Origin: Rhodobacteraceae bacterium D3-12
GTDB lineage: Bacteria > Pseudomonadota > Alphaproteobacteria > Rhodobacterales > Rhodobacteraceae
Reading direction: 5' to 3'
Length of the DNA stretch: 64,000 bases
Assembly: GCA_025916135.1 (NCBI GenBank)
Contig: CP104793.1
Location: 372,001-436,000, forward strand
Part shown: in pieces, positions 45,942 to 55,416 of the stretch
Position numbering within the stretch: the stretch's first letter is position 1
Layout of the letters: the number at the start of each line of letters is the position of its first letter
Notes under the pieces: generated by a model
Database searches by the model: none
What the model saw: only the letters and a program-made list of their open reading frames with translations
Told to the model about the DNA's origin: nothing
Program-made: the position numbers and the translations under genes

Positions 45942-46156
45942 GGGGGGTGCTCTCTGCTTGTGTTGTGCAGGCTACATGAGGGGCGGGGGCGGGGCTGTCA
46001 AGGTTGGGCGTTGCTGGCAAAGGTTAATGGCAGCCTTCGGCGGGTTTTTAGGGGGGTGACCTTCGGCTGACATCCGGCTGTTAGGCGTATGACATCAGTT
46101 TCTTGCATGTGTTTACCGGATGTTAAGTTAATGCAGCGTACGTTGCCGGGACCGGA
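45942..46156. other. Gap between acpS and lepB
   Basis: I see no gene, clear promoter or terminator in these 215 bases. A TTAAGTTAATG-like AT-richer patch near 46120 could hold a promoter for lepB-rnc, but the signal is weak. Confidence 0.3.
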
Positions 46157-46591
46157 TCAGTGCGGCGCGCGGCGTTTGGTGTCGTCGGGGTCATCAAGCG
46201 GGCGTGCTTCGATCAGGACGAAGGCCTGTGCCCAAGGGTGGTCATCGGTCAGGGTGACGTGGATGATCGCCTCGTGGCCCGGCGGTGTCATTTCGTCGAG
46301 GCGTTGTTTGGCCCAGCCAGTCACATGCATGATTGGCTGGCCGGTGGAGATATTGGTGACGGACATGTCCTTCCACGCGATGCCCATGCGCAGACCGGTG
46401 CCGAGGGCTTTGGAGCAGGCCTCTTTCGCGGCCCAGCGTTTGGCGTAGGTTCCGGGCGTGTCGGCGCGGCGTTCGGCCTTGGCCTGTTCGACGGGGGTGA
46501 ACACGCGGTTGCGGAACCGATCACCGAAGCGGTCGAGCGTGCGGGCAATACGGTCGATATTGGCGAGGTCGGTGCCGATGCCGAGGATCAC
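46157..46591 (-). CDS. acpS: Holo-[acyl-carrier-protein] synthase
   Basis: The enzyme attaches 4'-phosphopantetheine from CoA to the acyl carrier protein. The 144-residue product starts [15 protein letters not shown], with the magnesium-binding Asp, and has [20 protein letters not shown] with the second ligand Glu. Its start overlaps the LysE-type gene stop by four bases. Position between pdxJ and lepB is conserved in Rhodobacterales. Confidence 0.96.
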   Translation of the reverse strand: MILGIGTDLANIDRIARTLDRFGDRFRNRVFTPVEQAKAERRADTPGTYAKRWAAKEACSKALGTGLRMGIAWKDMSVTNISTGQPIMHVTGWAKQRLDEMTPPGHEAIIHVTLTDDHPWAQAFVLIEARPLDDPDDTKRRAPH

Positions 46592-47220
46592 GGCGCAAGC
46601 TCCACACGGGCGGTGAGGATGCGCAGGGCAGCAGCGCCGAAAAGCGCGGCAAACAGGGTTTCAAACCCGCGGCGCGCGCGGGCATAGGCGCGGGCGATGC
46701 GCGGGGTGGAAAACAGCAGCCCGTAGCCGATGAAGACCAGCGCCGAGACGGTGACGAGTTGGGCGAACAGGGTGAACACCGCGCCGTAGCCTGACCCGGC
46801 AGGTAGGGCGATGGCATAGATCGCGCCCCAACTGAGAATCGCCTTGGGGTTGGTGAGGTGGATCAGCAGCCCCTTGAGGAACACGCGGTAGAGCGGACCG
46901 GAGAGGCCTTTTTGCAGGCCGGTGTCACCGGGGCGAAGCGCCGAGCGCAGGGATTTCAGCGCCAGCCACAAGAGATAGCCCGCGCCGATATATTTCAGCA
47001 CCAGCGCGATCCAGGCGTGGGTGAGCATGAGCGTGCCCATGCCAAGCGCCGAGGCAATTCCCCAAGCGGCGGAGCCGACCAGCACGCCCACGCCAGCGGC
47101 CACACCCGCAGCGCGGCCATGCGCCATGGCGGTGCCGGAGATCGTCAGCGTGGCGGGGCCGGGGCTTCCGCCCGCGATGGCCCATGCGAGGAGCAGGCCG
47201 GAAAGTTCGATCGTGGTCAT
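46588..47220 (-). CDS. LysE/RhtB-family exporter
   Basis: The 210-residue protein has about six hydrophobic helices. Family motifs are [20 protein letters not shown] near the N-terminus and [20 protein letters not shown] in the middle. Members export amino acids, homoserine lactones or similar metabolites, and the substrate is unknown. It lies between pdxJ and acpS. A second LysE-type exporter is at 58479. Confidence 0.88.
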   Translation of the reverse strand: MTTIELSGLLLAWAIAGGSPGPATLTISGTAMAHGRAAGVAAGVGVLVGSAAWGIASALGMGTLMLTHAWIALVLKYIGAGYLLWLALKSLRSALRPGDTGLQKGLSGPLYRVFLKGLLIHLTNPKAILSWGAIYAIALPAGSGYGAVFTLFAQLVTVSALVFIGYGLLFSTPRIARAYARARRGFETLFAALFGAAALRILTARVELAP

Positions 47221-47274
47221 GCGTGATCCTGTGCTGAGGCGATCCTGCGCGTTCGTTTCGAGAGCAGCGTAGCG

Positions 47275-48024
47275 TCAGGCGCGGGCGGCGTCCATCAGGC
47301 GGCGCATTTCGGCAATCGCGGGGGCAAGGCCGGTAAACAGCGCCTCGGCGATCAGGAAATGGCCGATGTTAAGCTCCATCACCTCGGGCAAGGCGGCGAT
47401 GGGCGCGACGGTTTCGAAGGTGAGACCGTGGCCGGCGTGGACTTCGAGGCCGAGTGACTGGGCGTGGGCGGCCATATCGGTCAGGCGTTTGAGTTCGTCG
47501 TCACGCTCTTGCAGGCGACCTTCGTAATGCAGGTCGCAATAGGCGCCGGTGTGCAGTTCGACAACTTCGGCACCGATGCGCGCGGCGGCGTCGACCTGAG
47601 CGGGGTCGGCGGCGATGAACAGCGACACGCGGCAGCCGGCGTCGCGCAGGGGGGCGATGAATTGGGCGAGGCGGTTGTCCTCGCGCGCGACTTCGAGGCC
47701 GCCTTCGGTGGTGCGTTCTTCGCGTTTTTCGGGGACAATGCAGACGGCGTGGGGCCGGTGGCGGAGCGCGATTTGCTGCATCTCGTCCGTGGCGGCCATT
47801 TCAAAGTTGAGCGGCGTGGAGAGACCGGCCATCAGCGCGTCGATGTCGCTGTCGATGATGTGGCGGCGGTCTTCGCGTAGGTGAGCGGTGATGCCGTCGG
47901 CACCGGCCTCTTCGGCGAGCTTGGCGGCGCGCAGGGGCGAGGGGTAGGCCGACCCGCGCGCGTTGCGCAGGGTGGCGGCGTGGTCGATGTTTACACCGAG
48001 GCGGAGTTTTTCCGGATGGCTCAT
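47275..48024 (-). CDS. pdxJ: Pyridoxine 5'-phosphate synthase
   Basis: The enzyme joins aminoacetone phosphate and deoxyxylulose 5-phosphate in the DXP-dependent vitamin B6 pathway. The 249-residue TIM-barrel protein begins [20 protein letters not shown] and has [27 protein letters not shown] and [16 protein letters not shown] made through this step feeds enzymes such as the aminotransferase at 3540. Confidence 0.97.
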   Translation of the reverse strand: MSHPEKLRLGVNIDHAATLRNARGSAYPSPLRAAKLAEEAGADGITAHLREDRRHIIDSDIDALMAGLSTPLNFEMAATDEMQQIALRHRPHAVCIVPEKREERTTEGGLEVAREDNRLAQFIAPLRDAGCRVSLFIAADPAQVDAAARIGAEVVELHTGAYCDLHYEGRLQERDDELKRLTDMAAHAQSLGLEVHAGHGLTFETVAPIAALPEVMELNIGHFLIAEALFTGLAPAIAEMRRLMDAARA

Positions 48025-48159
48025 GTGCGTGATTCCCTTTTGGCCGTTTTCAAGACGTGAGACGCAGTTTTCAAGGTGTTAATCCCTTTGGTGGACTGCT
48101 GATAGAGCCAATAATCGGCAGAAACGATGAGGCCAATTTTCGGGATTGTATGGTGGCGC

Positions 48160-49055
48160 TCAGACCATGCAGCCTTCGGTTGCGAGTTCGGACAGGAGCC
48201 AACGGCGAAAGTCGCGTTGGCCACGGGTGGTCACGCCGGAGCGCCCGGAGATGAGCCAATAGCCGCTGCCCGTGGCGGCGGCATGGGGAAAGGGGCGCAC
48301 CAGCCGCCCGGCGTTGAGCGCATCACCCGCGAGGGTGTTCCGGCCAGAAACACACCGGCGCCGGTCATCGCCGCATCAAGGCAGAGCGAAGCATCCGAAA
48401 AGATCGCGTCATCGCTGAGGTCGGCGTCCTCGACCCCCGATCCGGCGAGCCAGACGTTCCAGTCAAACAGCGTGTGGGAATCACGGATGATAGGGACGTG
48501 GCGCAGATCGTCCGGCGTGGTGAGGCGCGTGGCCAGCTCGGGCGAGCACACGGGAAAGACGGTTTGCGCCATGAGGTATTCCGATTGCACGTCGGGCCAT
48601 GGGCCGGTGCCGACGCGGATGCAGAGATCGACATCGCTTTGATCGGGGTTGCGGTGATCCGTCTCGGCGAGGGCCGTGACGCGGTATTCGGGATGGGCGC
48701 GGGAAAACCGGGGGAGACGCCAGATCAGCCATCTGGCGGCAAAAACCGGCGGGGCGGAGATTGTGAGACGGTTTTCGGTGCGGGTGCCGGCCTTGGCGAG
48801 GGCGCGGGACAGGTGGGTAAAGCCTTGGGACAGCTCTGTCACCATTTCGGCCCCAAGCGGGGTGAGGCGCATCCCCGATGGGGTGCGTTCGAACAGGGTG
48901 ACGCCAAGGCGGCGTTCAACGGTGAGCAGCTTTTGCGAGACCGCGCCGGGGGTGACGCCAAGTTCAGCAGCGGCGGCGGACAACGTGCCCTGACGTGCCA
49001 TCACTTCGACCGCGAGCAGAGCGTTGAGGGACAGGGAGGAGAGAGAGGCAGCCAT
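48160..49055 (-). CDS. LysR-family regulator, GcvA-like (frameshifted as read)
   Basis: The N-terminal winged helix (about 8-65) contains VEVMARQGTLSAAAAELGVT and PGAVSQKLLTVERRLG; the effector domain follows. The frame breaks at 48340-48341, where one added base joins GVFLAGNTLAGDALNAG to an open frame ending RRWLLSELATEGCMV at 48160, giving 298 residues. The span is 3n+2. Family members close to GcvA usually control a divergent gene; here that is a 64-residue protein at 49125. It interrupts the otherwise conserved spoT-pdxJ run. Confidence 0.87.
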
Positions 49056-49124
49056 ATAGAAAAACTATATCCGGTTTCAGGAGGTTTCGATTTTTACCTA
49101 TTATATATGCGCCTAGGGTGGTGC

Positions 49125-49319
49125 ATGAGTAAAGGAATTCTAAAAATGTTGATGAAATATCTTGTGGGCCAGGGGCGGCGAAACCCGCGAAGGCCGCGGT
49201 GCAGCGATCCCTTGGATCACCCGGATATTTCGCGGATGTCAGCGCGTGAGATCGCGGATTTGCCGAACCCGGCGTTTGACCGGCCACGCGGGCAGGCGAC
49301 GCGTGATGCTGATGAATGA
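49125..49319 (+). CDS. Small basic protein divergent from the LysR regulator
   Basis: The 64-residue protein starts at ATG 49125 after AGGGTGG. It is basic in the middle (GQGRRNPRRPR) and ends with HPDISRMSAREIADLPNPAF, which resembles the tail of small DUF1127-like proteins. An alternative start is ATG 49149. It shares a 69-base intergenic region with the LysR gene and is the natural target of that regulator. Function unknown. Confidence 0.55.
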   Translation: MSKGILKMLMKYLVGQGRRNPRRPRCSDPLDHPDISRMSAREIADLPNPAFDRPRGQATRDADE

Positions 49320-49382
49320 GTGAGTATGACGTCAGCGCTGTTGCGGCAGGTGCGAGGGGCGCAGGTATGCTAGACAGGCACG

Positions 49383-50048
49383 TTAGTCGGCGTCGGGTTT
49401 CTGCTTGGCGGCCTTGGCGGCGGCGCGTTTGGCTTTGAGGGCTTCGAACTTGGACTTGATCTTGCCTTTGCGGCGGTTTTGGTAGGCGCGGATCAGCGGG
49501 ACGGCGATGTAATAGCAGATCGACGCGGTGATGATGCCGGGAATGATGCCGCCGATCATATAGGGAAAGAACACCTCGTCATAGAACACCGAGAGGCGGT
49601 GCCAATCAGGATCGGCGCCGTTGAACAGGGTCTTGAAGTTAAACCACAGGTCGCGCCCTGCATCCGAGAACATGCCCCCAAGAGAGCGTTCGACATGGGC
49701 GGGATTGAAATCGGACCCCAAGAGCCAATGGCCGGTGGCGAGCGCGATGACGCCGATCGGAACATAGGTGAGCGGGTTGCCAAAGAAGGTGGCCAGCAGC
49801 GCGGCGAGGATATTGCCCTGCATCACAAACGCGATGATCGCGGCAACGACGAAGTGCATCCCGTAGAATGGTGTGAAGGTGGTGAACACCCCGGCCCAGA
49901 TGCCACGGGAGATTTTATGCGGCGGATCGGGCAGGCGGTGCAGGCGATGGCGGACATAGCGGGCGGCACGCAGCCAACCGCCGCGGGGATAGAAAAACTC
50001 GACCACGATTTTCCACAGCGGTCGTTTGTCGCGTCTTTTGAAGACCAA
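49383..50048 (-). CDS. DUF2062 membrane protein
   Basis: The 221-residue protein has a basic N-terminus, hydrophobic segments near 55-75, 80-105 and 160-190, and the DUF2062 pattern PHKISRGIWAGVFTTFTPFY with FFGNPLTYVPIGVIALATGH. A lysine- and alanine-rich tail follows. Function unknown. It lies 44 bases after the relA/spoT gene on the same strand. Confidence 0.85.
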   Translation of the reverse strand: MVFKRRDKRPLWKIVVEFFYPRGGWLRAARYVRHRLHRLPDPPHKISRGIWAGVFTTFTPFYGMHFVVAAIIAFVMQGNILAALLATFFGNPLTYVPIGVIALATGHWLLGSDFNPAHVERSLGGMFSDAGRDLWFNFKTLFNGADPDWHRLSVFYDEVFFPYMIGGIIPGIITASICYYIAVPLIRAYQNRRKGKIKSKFEALKAKRAAAKAAKQKPDAD

Positions 50049-50092
50049 TGGTCTTCCCCCTAAAAATTTTACCCGGCAGCGGGTGTAATCGT

Positions 50093-52285
50093 TCAGCCCG
50101 ACCCGGTCTGGGGCGGTATTGGTTGGTTCGGATCGTCGGAGCCCTTGCCGTTTGTTGTGCGCTGACCAGCGCGGGCGGGATCCCGACGACGTTCAATCTC
50201 GGCCACGTCGCTTTCGGCCTCGAGGGCCGAGACGACGCGGTGCAGGTGTTCGGCGTCGCTTAGATCAATATCGACCAGCAGGCGGTAATAATCGGGTTTG
50301 CGATCCAGAAACCGCATGTCCGAGATATTGGCCTTCTGCTCTCCGATCAATGTGCAAATCCGCCCCATCACGCCGGCGTCGTTGCCAATGGTGAGATCAA
50401 GTGTCACCGAATAGATAGGCGCGTGTTTGCCTGGTTGCCAGTGAAGATCGAGCCAACGCTCGAGTTGATCCTCAAAATCGGACAAAACGACGCAATCTAT
50501 GGCATGCATAACCACGCCATGCCCGCGATAGGTGATTCCGACGATGCGTTCTCCCGGTAGGGGTTGGCAGCAGGGGGCACGTTGCACGATCTGTTCCGGC
50601 GAGAGGCCGATGACGGCACGGTCGGTGGCGGCGACTTCGGTGGTGTCGTCGGGGCCAAGCTCAGGGTAGAGGGCTTCGATCACGCGGGAGGTGGAGAGTT
50701 CGGCGCTGCCCAGACGGGCGAGCAATTCGTTACGCCCCGGCAGGCGGAGTTTGGTCGCGGCGGTATCGAGCGCCTTGTCGGTGGCGCGTTTGCCGACATG
50801 ATCAAAGCCGGCGCGGGCGAGTTCGCGGCCCAGTTTGATAAAGCGTTCGCGATCAACCTCGCGCAGGGCGCGGCGGATCGCGGTTTTGGCTTTGCCGGTG
50901 GTGGCAATGTCGAGCCATGTGGCCTGTGGGATCTGGCCTTCGGCGGTGATGATATCGACCGACTGGCCGTTTTTGATCCGGGTCCAGAGCGGCACGCGCA
51001 TGTTGTCGACCTTGGCCCCGACGCAGGCGTCACCGATGCGGGTGTGGATGGCATAGGCAAAGTCGATCGGCGTGGCGCCGCGCGGCAGTTTCACCACGTC
51101 GCCCTTGGGGGTGAAGCAGAACACTTGGTCGGCATACATCTCGAGCTTGACCGCTTCGAGAAAATCCTCGTGATCGTCGTCGTCTTGCAGCCGTTCGGTC
51201 AGGCCGGAGACCCATTTCGCCGGATCGACCGCGAAGGGGTTTTCGGAGGGCACGCCATCGCGGTAGGACCAATGCGCGGCGACGCCGGTTTCGGCAACGT
51301 CGTGCATCTGAAGGGTTCTGATCTGGACTTCGACGCGGCGGCCATTGCGCCCCGATACGGTGGTGTGGATCGAGCGGTAGCCGTTTGATTTCGGCTGGCT
51401 GATGTAATCCTTGAACCGGCCCGGCACGGCGCGCCAACGGCGGTGGATCACGCCGAGGATGGCATAGCATTCCTCTTCGCTGCCGGTGAGGATGCGAAAG
51501 CCGTAGATGTCGGACAGGCGCGAGAAGCTGAGCTCTTTCTCCTGCATCTTGCGCCAGACCGAATAGGGTTTCTTGGCCCGGCCGATCACCTTGGCGCTGA
51601 GGTTGGCCTTTTTGAGTTCGGATTTCATGTCGCGGGTGATGCTTTCAATCACGTCGCCGGTTTCGCGTTGCAGCGTGATGAAGCGGCGCATGATCGAGGC
51701 GCGCCCTTCGGGGTTGAGCACCCGGAAGGCGAGGTCTTCGAGTTCTTCGCGCATCCATTGCATCCCCATGCGCCCGGCGAGCGGGGCATAGATGTCCATG
51801 GTTTCGCGCGCTTTTTGCACCTGTTTGTCGGGGCGCATGGCGCGGATGGTGCGCATGTTGTGCAGCCGGTCGGCGAGTTTGACCAGAATCACCCGCAGGT
51901 CGCGGGACATGGCGATAAAGAGTTTGCGGAAGTTCTCGGCCTGTTTGGTTTCGGTCGAGGACAGCTGGAGGTTGGTCAGCTTGGTCACGCCATCGACCAG
52001 ATCGGCAATCTCGCGCGAGAAGCGGGTTTCGACCTCGCTATAGGAGGCGCCGGTGTCTTCGATCGTGTCGTGCAGCAGGGCGGTGATGATGGTGGCATCA
52101 TCAAGCCGCTGATCGGTGAGGATCATGGCGACTTCGATCGGGTGCGAGAAATAGGGTTCGCCCGAGTGACGGAATTGCCCGTCATGCGCGGCGCGGCCAA
52201 ATTCATAGGCAGCACGCAGCATGTCTTGGTTGGTTTTGGGGTTGTAGGTGCGGACCTTGTTAATCAGGTCATCGACAGGGATCAT
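50093..52285 (-). CDS. Bifunctional (p)ppGpp synthetase/hydrolase
   Basis: This Rel/SpoT homologue makes and destroys the stringent-response alarmone. The 730-residue protein has an HD hydrolase domain (FSHPIEVAMIL, ALLHDTIEDTGASY), a synthetase domain (LSDIYGFRILTGSEEECYAI and SNGYRSIHTTVSG), a TGS domain (about 400-465, LPRGATPIDFAYAIHTRIGD) and a C-terminal ACT domain (VMGRICTLIGEQKANISDMR). Alphaproteobacteria normally have one such bifunctional enzyme. It follows rpoZ by 33 bases, the conserved arrangement. Confidence 0.96.
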   Translation of the reverse strand: MIPVDDLINKVRTYNPKTNQDMLRAAYEFGRAAHDGQFRHSGEPYFSHPIEVAMILTDQRLDDATIITALLHDTIEDTGASYSEVETRFSREIADLVDGVTKLTNLQLSSTETKQAENFRKLFIAMSRDLRVILVKLADRLHNMRTIRAMRPDKQVQKARETMDIYAPLAGRMGMQWMREELEDLAFRVLNPEGRASIMRRFITLQRETGDVIESITRDMKSELKKANLSAKVIGRAKKPYSVWRKMQEKELSFSRLSDIYGFRILTGSEEECYAILGVIHRRWRAVPGRFKDYISQPKSNGYRSIHTTVSGRNGRRVEVQIRTLQMHDVAETGVAAHWSYRDGVPSENPFAVDPAKWVSGLTERLQDDDDHEDFLEAVKLEMYADQVFCFTPKGDVVKLPRGATPIDFAYAIHTRIGDACVGAKVDNMRVPLWTRIKNGQSVDIITAEGQIPQATWLDIATTGKAKTAIRRALREVDRERFIKLGRELARAGFDHVGKRATDKALDTAATKLRLPGRNELLARLGSAELSTSRVIEALYPELGPDDTTEVAATDRAVIGLSPEQIVQRAPCCQPLPGERIVGITYRGHGVVMHAIDCVVLSDFEDQLERWLDLHWQPGKHAPIYSVTLDLTIGNDAGVMGRICTLIGEQKANISDMRFLDRKPDYYRLLVDIDLSDAEHLHRVVSALEAESDVAEIERRRDPARAGQRTTNGKGSDDPNQPIPPQTGSG

Positions 52286-52318
52286 CCAGACCGCACCTTA
52301 TGCCGTATGGGGGAAGGC

Positions 52319-52672
52319 TCAGCCTTGCCCCTGTGCTTCCATCAAAGCCCGCAGGAGCTGCTCTTCGGAGACGTCGTCTTCGGCGGGCTTGTCCTGTTCG
52401 GCACCCATGAGCAGCGCCATGGCGTCGTCTTCGGGCTCGTCGACCTCGATCTGGGTCTGCTCCGATTCGATCAGGCGCTCGCGCAGGTCGTCGGCGGATT
52501 GGGTTTCGTCGGCAATCTCGCGCAGGGCGACAACGGGGTTTTTGTCGTTGTCACGCTCAACAGTAACAGGCGCACCGGCAGAGATTTCGCGGGCGCGATG
52601 CGATGCGAGCATCACCAGATCGAAGCGGTTTGGAACCTTGTCGACGCAATCTTCAACTGTCACGCGGGCCAT
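52319..52672 (-). CDS. rpoZ: RNA polymerase omega subunit
   Basis: Omega binds the beta' subunit and assists polymerase assembly; with it, ppGpp acts on transcription. The 117-residue protein starts [20 protein letters not shown] and contains [15 protein letters not shown] and [10 protein letters not shown], the omega core, followed by an acidic tail typical of alphaproteobacteria. ATG 52672 is the family start. Confidence 0.96.
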   Translation of the reverse strand: MARVTVEDCVDKVPNRFDLVMLASHRAREISAGAPVTVERDNDKNPVVALREIADETQSADDLRERLIESEQTQIEVDEPEDDAMALLMGAEQDKPAEDDVSEEQLLRALMEAQGQG

Positions 52673-52869
52673 CGGGGCACTCCTGAGCAAGACGTAAGAA
52701 AGCGCCTTTTATGCGGGTTGGTGCAGAAACACAAGGGTAAACCGGGTGGAAAACCGGGGGAAAGGCGGGCGGCGATAGGGCGGTAGAGAGGGCGGGGAAA
52801 GAGCGTGGGGTAGGCCGGGCGGACGGCGGCGCGGCGAGGGGGCCGCGCCGCGCCCGATGAAGGGGCGGT

Positions 52870-53214
52870 TCAGCCGCGCTTGCGGCGTTTGGGAGCATGC
52901 TCTTTCAGCACGCTGTCGACCTTGGCCTTGGTCACGTCAGGATTGTCGGATTTGAGGCAGGAAGCGATTTTGCCAGCGTCGGGGCGCGCCGGGCGTTGGC
53001 CGGGGGTGCGCTGGGGCATGCAGCTTTTGATTGCGCTTTCGCTTACGCCGAGCGACCCGGCGATCGCCGACAGATCGGGCGCGGGCGGGCGGGCGCCTTG
53101 TTGTTGGGCAAACGCCGGGAGCGGCGCCGCGAAGGCGGTGAGCGCCACTAGGGCGAAAACTGGGGCAAAGGCGAAAACGGGGCGGCCAAACTGTGCATGC
53201 TGTGCGTGTGTCAT
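52870..53214 (-). CDS. Small secreted protein
   Basis: The 114-residue product has a signal peptide (to about residue 36, ending PAFAQQ), a proline-rich linker and a small domain with two Cys (IKSCMPQ and IASCLKSDN) that may form a disulfide. It ends in a basic tail (KRRKRG). The layout SAIAGSLGVSESAIKSCMPQ looks like a small helical PsiF-like or EF-hand-like fold, but I cannot name a family. Confidence 0.65.
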   Translation of the reverse strand: MTHAQHAQFGRPVFAFAPVFALVALTAFAAPLPAFAQQQGARPPAPDLSAIAGSLGVSESAIKSCMPQRTPGQRPARPDAGKIASCLKSDNPDVTKAKVDSVLKEHAPKRRKRG

Positions 53215-53371
53215 TACTCTCTCGTTTCAAGCTGCGCATCCCGGATTTGGAATGCGCAGTTTGAACGCAGCGGGTTTGCGGTTCCGTCGCAGGAAATTGA
53301 AAATTAGATAGAGCTCTGGTTCAATTTAACGTGTTCGCTTGGCTGGCAAAGGCGGGCAAAATGGCGCGGGG

Positions 53372-53935
53372 TCAATCCTTGACCACGTCGCGCGTTGCCT
53401 CGGGCGGTAGGGCGGTCAGCATCTGTGTCACGGTTTTGCCGAGCACCGGGTGGCACCAGTCTGGGGCGATGTCGGCAAGGGGAACAAGCACGAAACCACG
53501 TTCATGCAGGCGGGGGTGCGGGAGAATCAGTTGCTCGGGCGCGCGCCGGGTTTGCTCGGTCAGTGGTAAATCGTGCCATTGACGCCAAGTCAGTTGGTCG
53601 GGGGTGATCTGTTGATCAAAGGCCAATAAATCAAGGTCGAGCGTGCGCGCGCCCCAGCGGGTTTCGCGGGTGCGTTCAAAGCGGGTTTCGATGCCATGAA
53701 GTGCGCTCAGAAGGGCCTCTGGCGGGAGGGTGGAAACAACCCTAGCGGCAGCATTTTTGTAATCAGGGCCGGAGCCTAGCGGAAATGCCGGGGTTGTGTA
53801 GATTTCGCTCTGAGAAATAAGGGTGACCCCGGTGAGTTTTGCGATCTCAGCCAGCGCCGCGCGCAGGGTTTGCGTGGGGTTTCCGGCGTAAGATGGCTTG
53901 TTCGCACCAAGGGCAATGAGAGCAACTTGATCCAA
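53372..53935 (-). CDS. folK: 2-amino-4-hydroxy-6-hydroxymethyldihydropteridine pyrophosphokinase
   Basis: HPPK transfers pyrophosphate from ATP in folate synthesis. The core has LIALGANKPSYAG, then FERTRETRWGARTLDLDLLA with the magnesium Asp pair, and LPHPRLHERGFVLVPLADIA. The frame is open to GTG 54037, but family N-termini start just before ALIALG. I therefore prefer TTG 53935, preceded by AAGGGG, giving 187 residues; the start is uncertain. The divergent NYN gene begins 136 bases away. Confidence 0.92.
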   Translation of the reverse strand: MDQVALIALGANKPSYAGNPTQTLRAALAEIAKLTGVTLISQSEIYTTPAFPLGSGPDYKNAAARVVSTLPPEALLSALHGIETRFERTRETRWGARTLDLDLLAFDQQITPDQLTWRQWHDLPLTEQTRRAPEQLILPHPRLHERGFVLVPLADIAPDWCHPVLGKTVTQMLTALPPEATRDVVKD

Positions 53936-54071
53936 AGTGATGAACCCCTTATCCTTTTCCCCGTGATATATCGACTTGAAGAGTGATTGTAAGAAACATA
54001 TTTCACGCGTTACGCCCGGCCGCCCAATTACACTCACGGACTCCGGCGGGGCTTCATCGGAAGGACAATTT

Positions 54072-54644
54072 ATGTTTTACAAAGACGAACGGCTTGCGCT
54101 GTTCATCGACGGGTCAAATTTGTATGCCGCTGCAAAGGCGTTGGGATTTGATATCGACTACAAGCTTTTGCGGCATGAATTCATGCGCCGTGGTAAGCTT
54201 TTGCGCGCGTTTTACTATACCGCTCTGTTGGAGAACGACGAGTATTCGCCGATTCGCCCTCTGGTTGACTGGTTGCATTACAACGGCTTCTCGATGGTGA
54301 CGAAGCCGGCCAAGGAATACACCGACAGTCAGGGTCGCCGTAAGGTGAAGGGCAATATGGACATCGAGCTTTGTGTTGATGCCATGGAGCTTGCGCCGCG
54401 GGTTGACCATATCGTGCTGTTTTCGGGCGATGGGGATTTCCGGCCACTGGTTGAGAGCCTGCAACGTCAGGGTGTGCGGGTGTCGGTTGTTTCGACGATT
54501 CGCAGTCAGCCGCCGATGATTGCCGATGAACTGCGTCGTCAGGCTGATAACTTCATCGAGCTGGAAGAGTTGAAGGACGTGATCGGGCGCCCTCCGCGTG
54601 AGCCGATGCCGATGCGTGAGCAAGAGATGGTCAGCGAAGAGTAA
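54072..54644 (+). CDS. NYN-domain (LabA/DUF88-like) protein
   Basis: The 190-residue protein has a PIN-like nuclease fold with acidic residues in LALFIDGSNLYAAAKALGFD, KVKGNMDIELCVDAMELA and VLFSGDGDFRPLVESLQRQG. These match the NYN superfamily, of which some members cut RNA. The four conserved Asp are present, so nuclease activity is plausible. GGAAGG precedes ATG 54072. A good terminator follows at 54675. Confidence 0.9.
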   Translation: MFYKDERLALFIDGSNLYAAAKALGFDIDYKLLRHEFMRRGKLLRAFYYTALLENDEYSPIRPLVDWLHYNGFSMVTKPAKEYTDSQGRRKVKGNMDIELCVDAMELAPRVDHIVLFSGDGDFRPLVESLQRQGVRVSVVSTIRSQPPMIADELRRQADNFIELEELKDVIGRPPREPMPMREQEMVSEE

Positions 54645-54674
54645 TTGGTTTCCCGGTGCGTGCCGGGAGTTTGA

Positions 54675-54709
54675 AAAAGCCGGTGCGCTAGAATGGCGCT
54701 CCGGCTTTT
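54675..54709 (+). terminator. Rho-independent terminator after the NYN gene
   Basis: AAAAGCCGG (54675-54683) and CCGGCTTTT (54701-54709) pair perfectly, with an inner GCGC/GCGC stem. The A run and T run on both sides suit the convergent DUF1772 gene as well. Confidence 0.85.
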
Positions 54710-54738
54710 CCTGTTTTTATGGGGCATTTTGCGGGGCG

Positions 54739-55239
54739 TTAAGTGGCGCGGTTGAGCGCCATCAAACCTGCGCCAGTGAGCAGCAGCGTGACGCCGGAGA
54801 ACGCCGTGCGGACCACGTTATAGAGTTGCCAACGGGGCGAATATTCGGCCCAGATGGCGGCGGCATCATCGCGTGAGGATGGCACGGAGAGCGTGGCGAG
54901 GGCTTCGTTCATCGGGACGTTGATGGCCATGGTCAGCGCCATGCCGCCGAAGAGATAGGTCAGCCCCGCCGCACCAAACAGCAGAGCCGCGCGCGGATAT
55001 CCACCGCCACGGGCGAGAAAGGCTGTGACCAGCAGCACGACAGGTGTGCCGAAGAAGGCCGGGGCGAAGACGGCGTTGCGCACGCTGGCGTTCATCGCCT
55101 GCATCGCGGGGATCGCGATCTGCGGGTCGGCCGCATCGAGGCCCCACATGGTGGAGCAGACCCAGGCATAGAAGAAGCCAAAGATCGCGCCGGATAGCAG
55201 CAGAGATAGGAAGGCCATCGGGAGGAGGAGGGCATGCAT
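54739..55239 (-). CDS. DUF1772 membrane protein
   Basis: The 166-residue protein has four hydrophobic helices (about 3-30, 60-80, 85-110 and 140-160) and the DUF1772 pattern INVPMNEALATL with WAEYSPRWQLYNVVRTAFSG. Relatives in fungi are anthrone oxygenases; bacterial ones are mostly uncharacterised. It is divergent from a TetR gene with two operator-like palindromes between them, so it is probably the regulated target. Confidence 0.85.
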   Translation of the reverse strand: MHALLLPMAFLSLLLSGAIFGFFYAWVCSTMWGLDAADPQIAIPAMQAMNASVRNAVFAPAFFGTPVVLLVTAFLARGGGYPRAALLFGAAGLTYLFGGMALTMAINVPMNEALATLSVPSSRDDAAAIWAEYSPRWQLYNVVRTAFSGVTLLLTGAGLMALNRAT

Positions 55240-55307
55240 GGGGTGGGCTCCTATTTTCAAAGCGGTTTGTTGCAGGGGTGCGGGCAATAGTGGCCAGCTG
55301 GGATTTT

Positions 55308-55353
55308 CCGTAATTTAGATTACGGATTGACTAAAGCGTAATGTGAATTACGG
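55308..55353. promoter_or_regulatory. Tandem palindromic operators between DUF1772 and tetR
   Basis: Site 1 is CCGTAAT-TTAG-ATTACGG (55308-55325), site 2 is GCGTAAT-GTGA-ATTACGG (55336-55353), with CGTAAT/ATTACG palindromic in both. Centres are 28 bases apart. A TTGACT (55327-55332) lies between them and could be a -35 box for tetR. The likely binder is the adjacent TetR protein. Confidence 0.75.
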
Positions 55354-55416
55354 TTATAGTCAAGAGGCGTCAAACGCGCCGTGCAGGCAGCGGCAGCAGC
55401 AACGGAAGGACGAGCC

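Noticed and set aside
51443-52786. 447-residue open frame opposite relA/spoT and rpoZ
   Set aside because: Shadow frame; both genes on the minus strand are certain.
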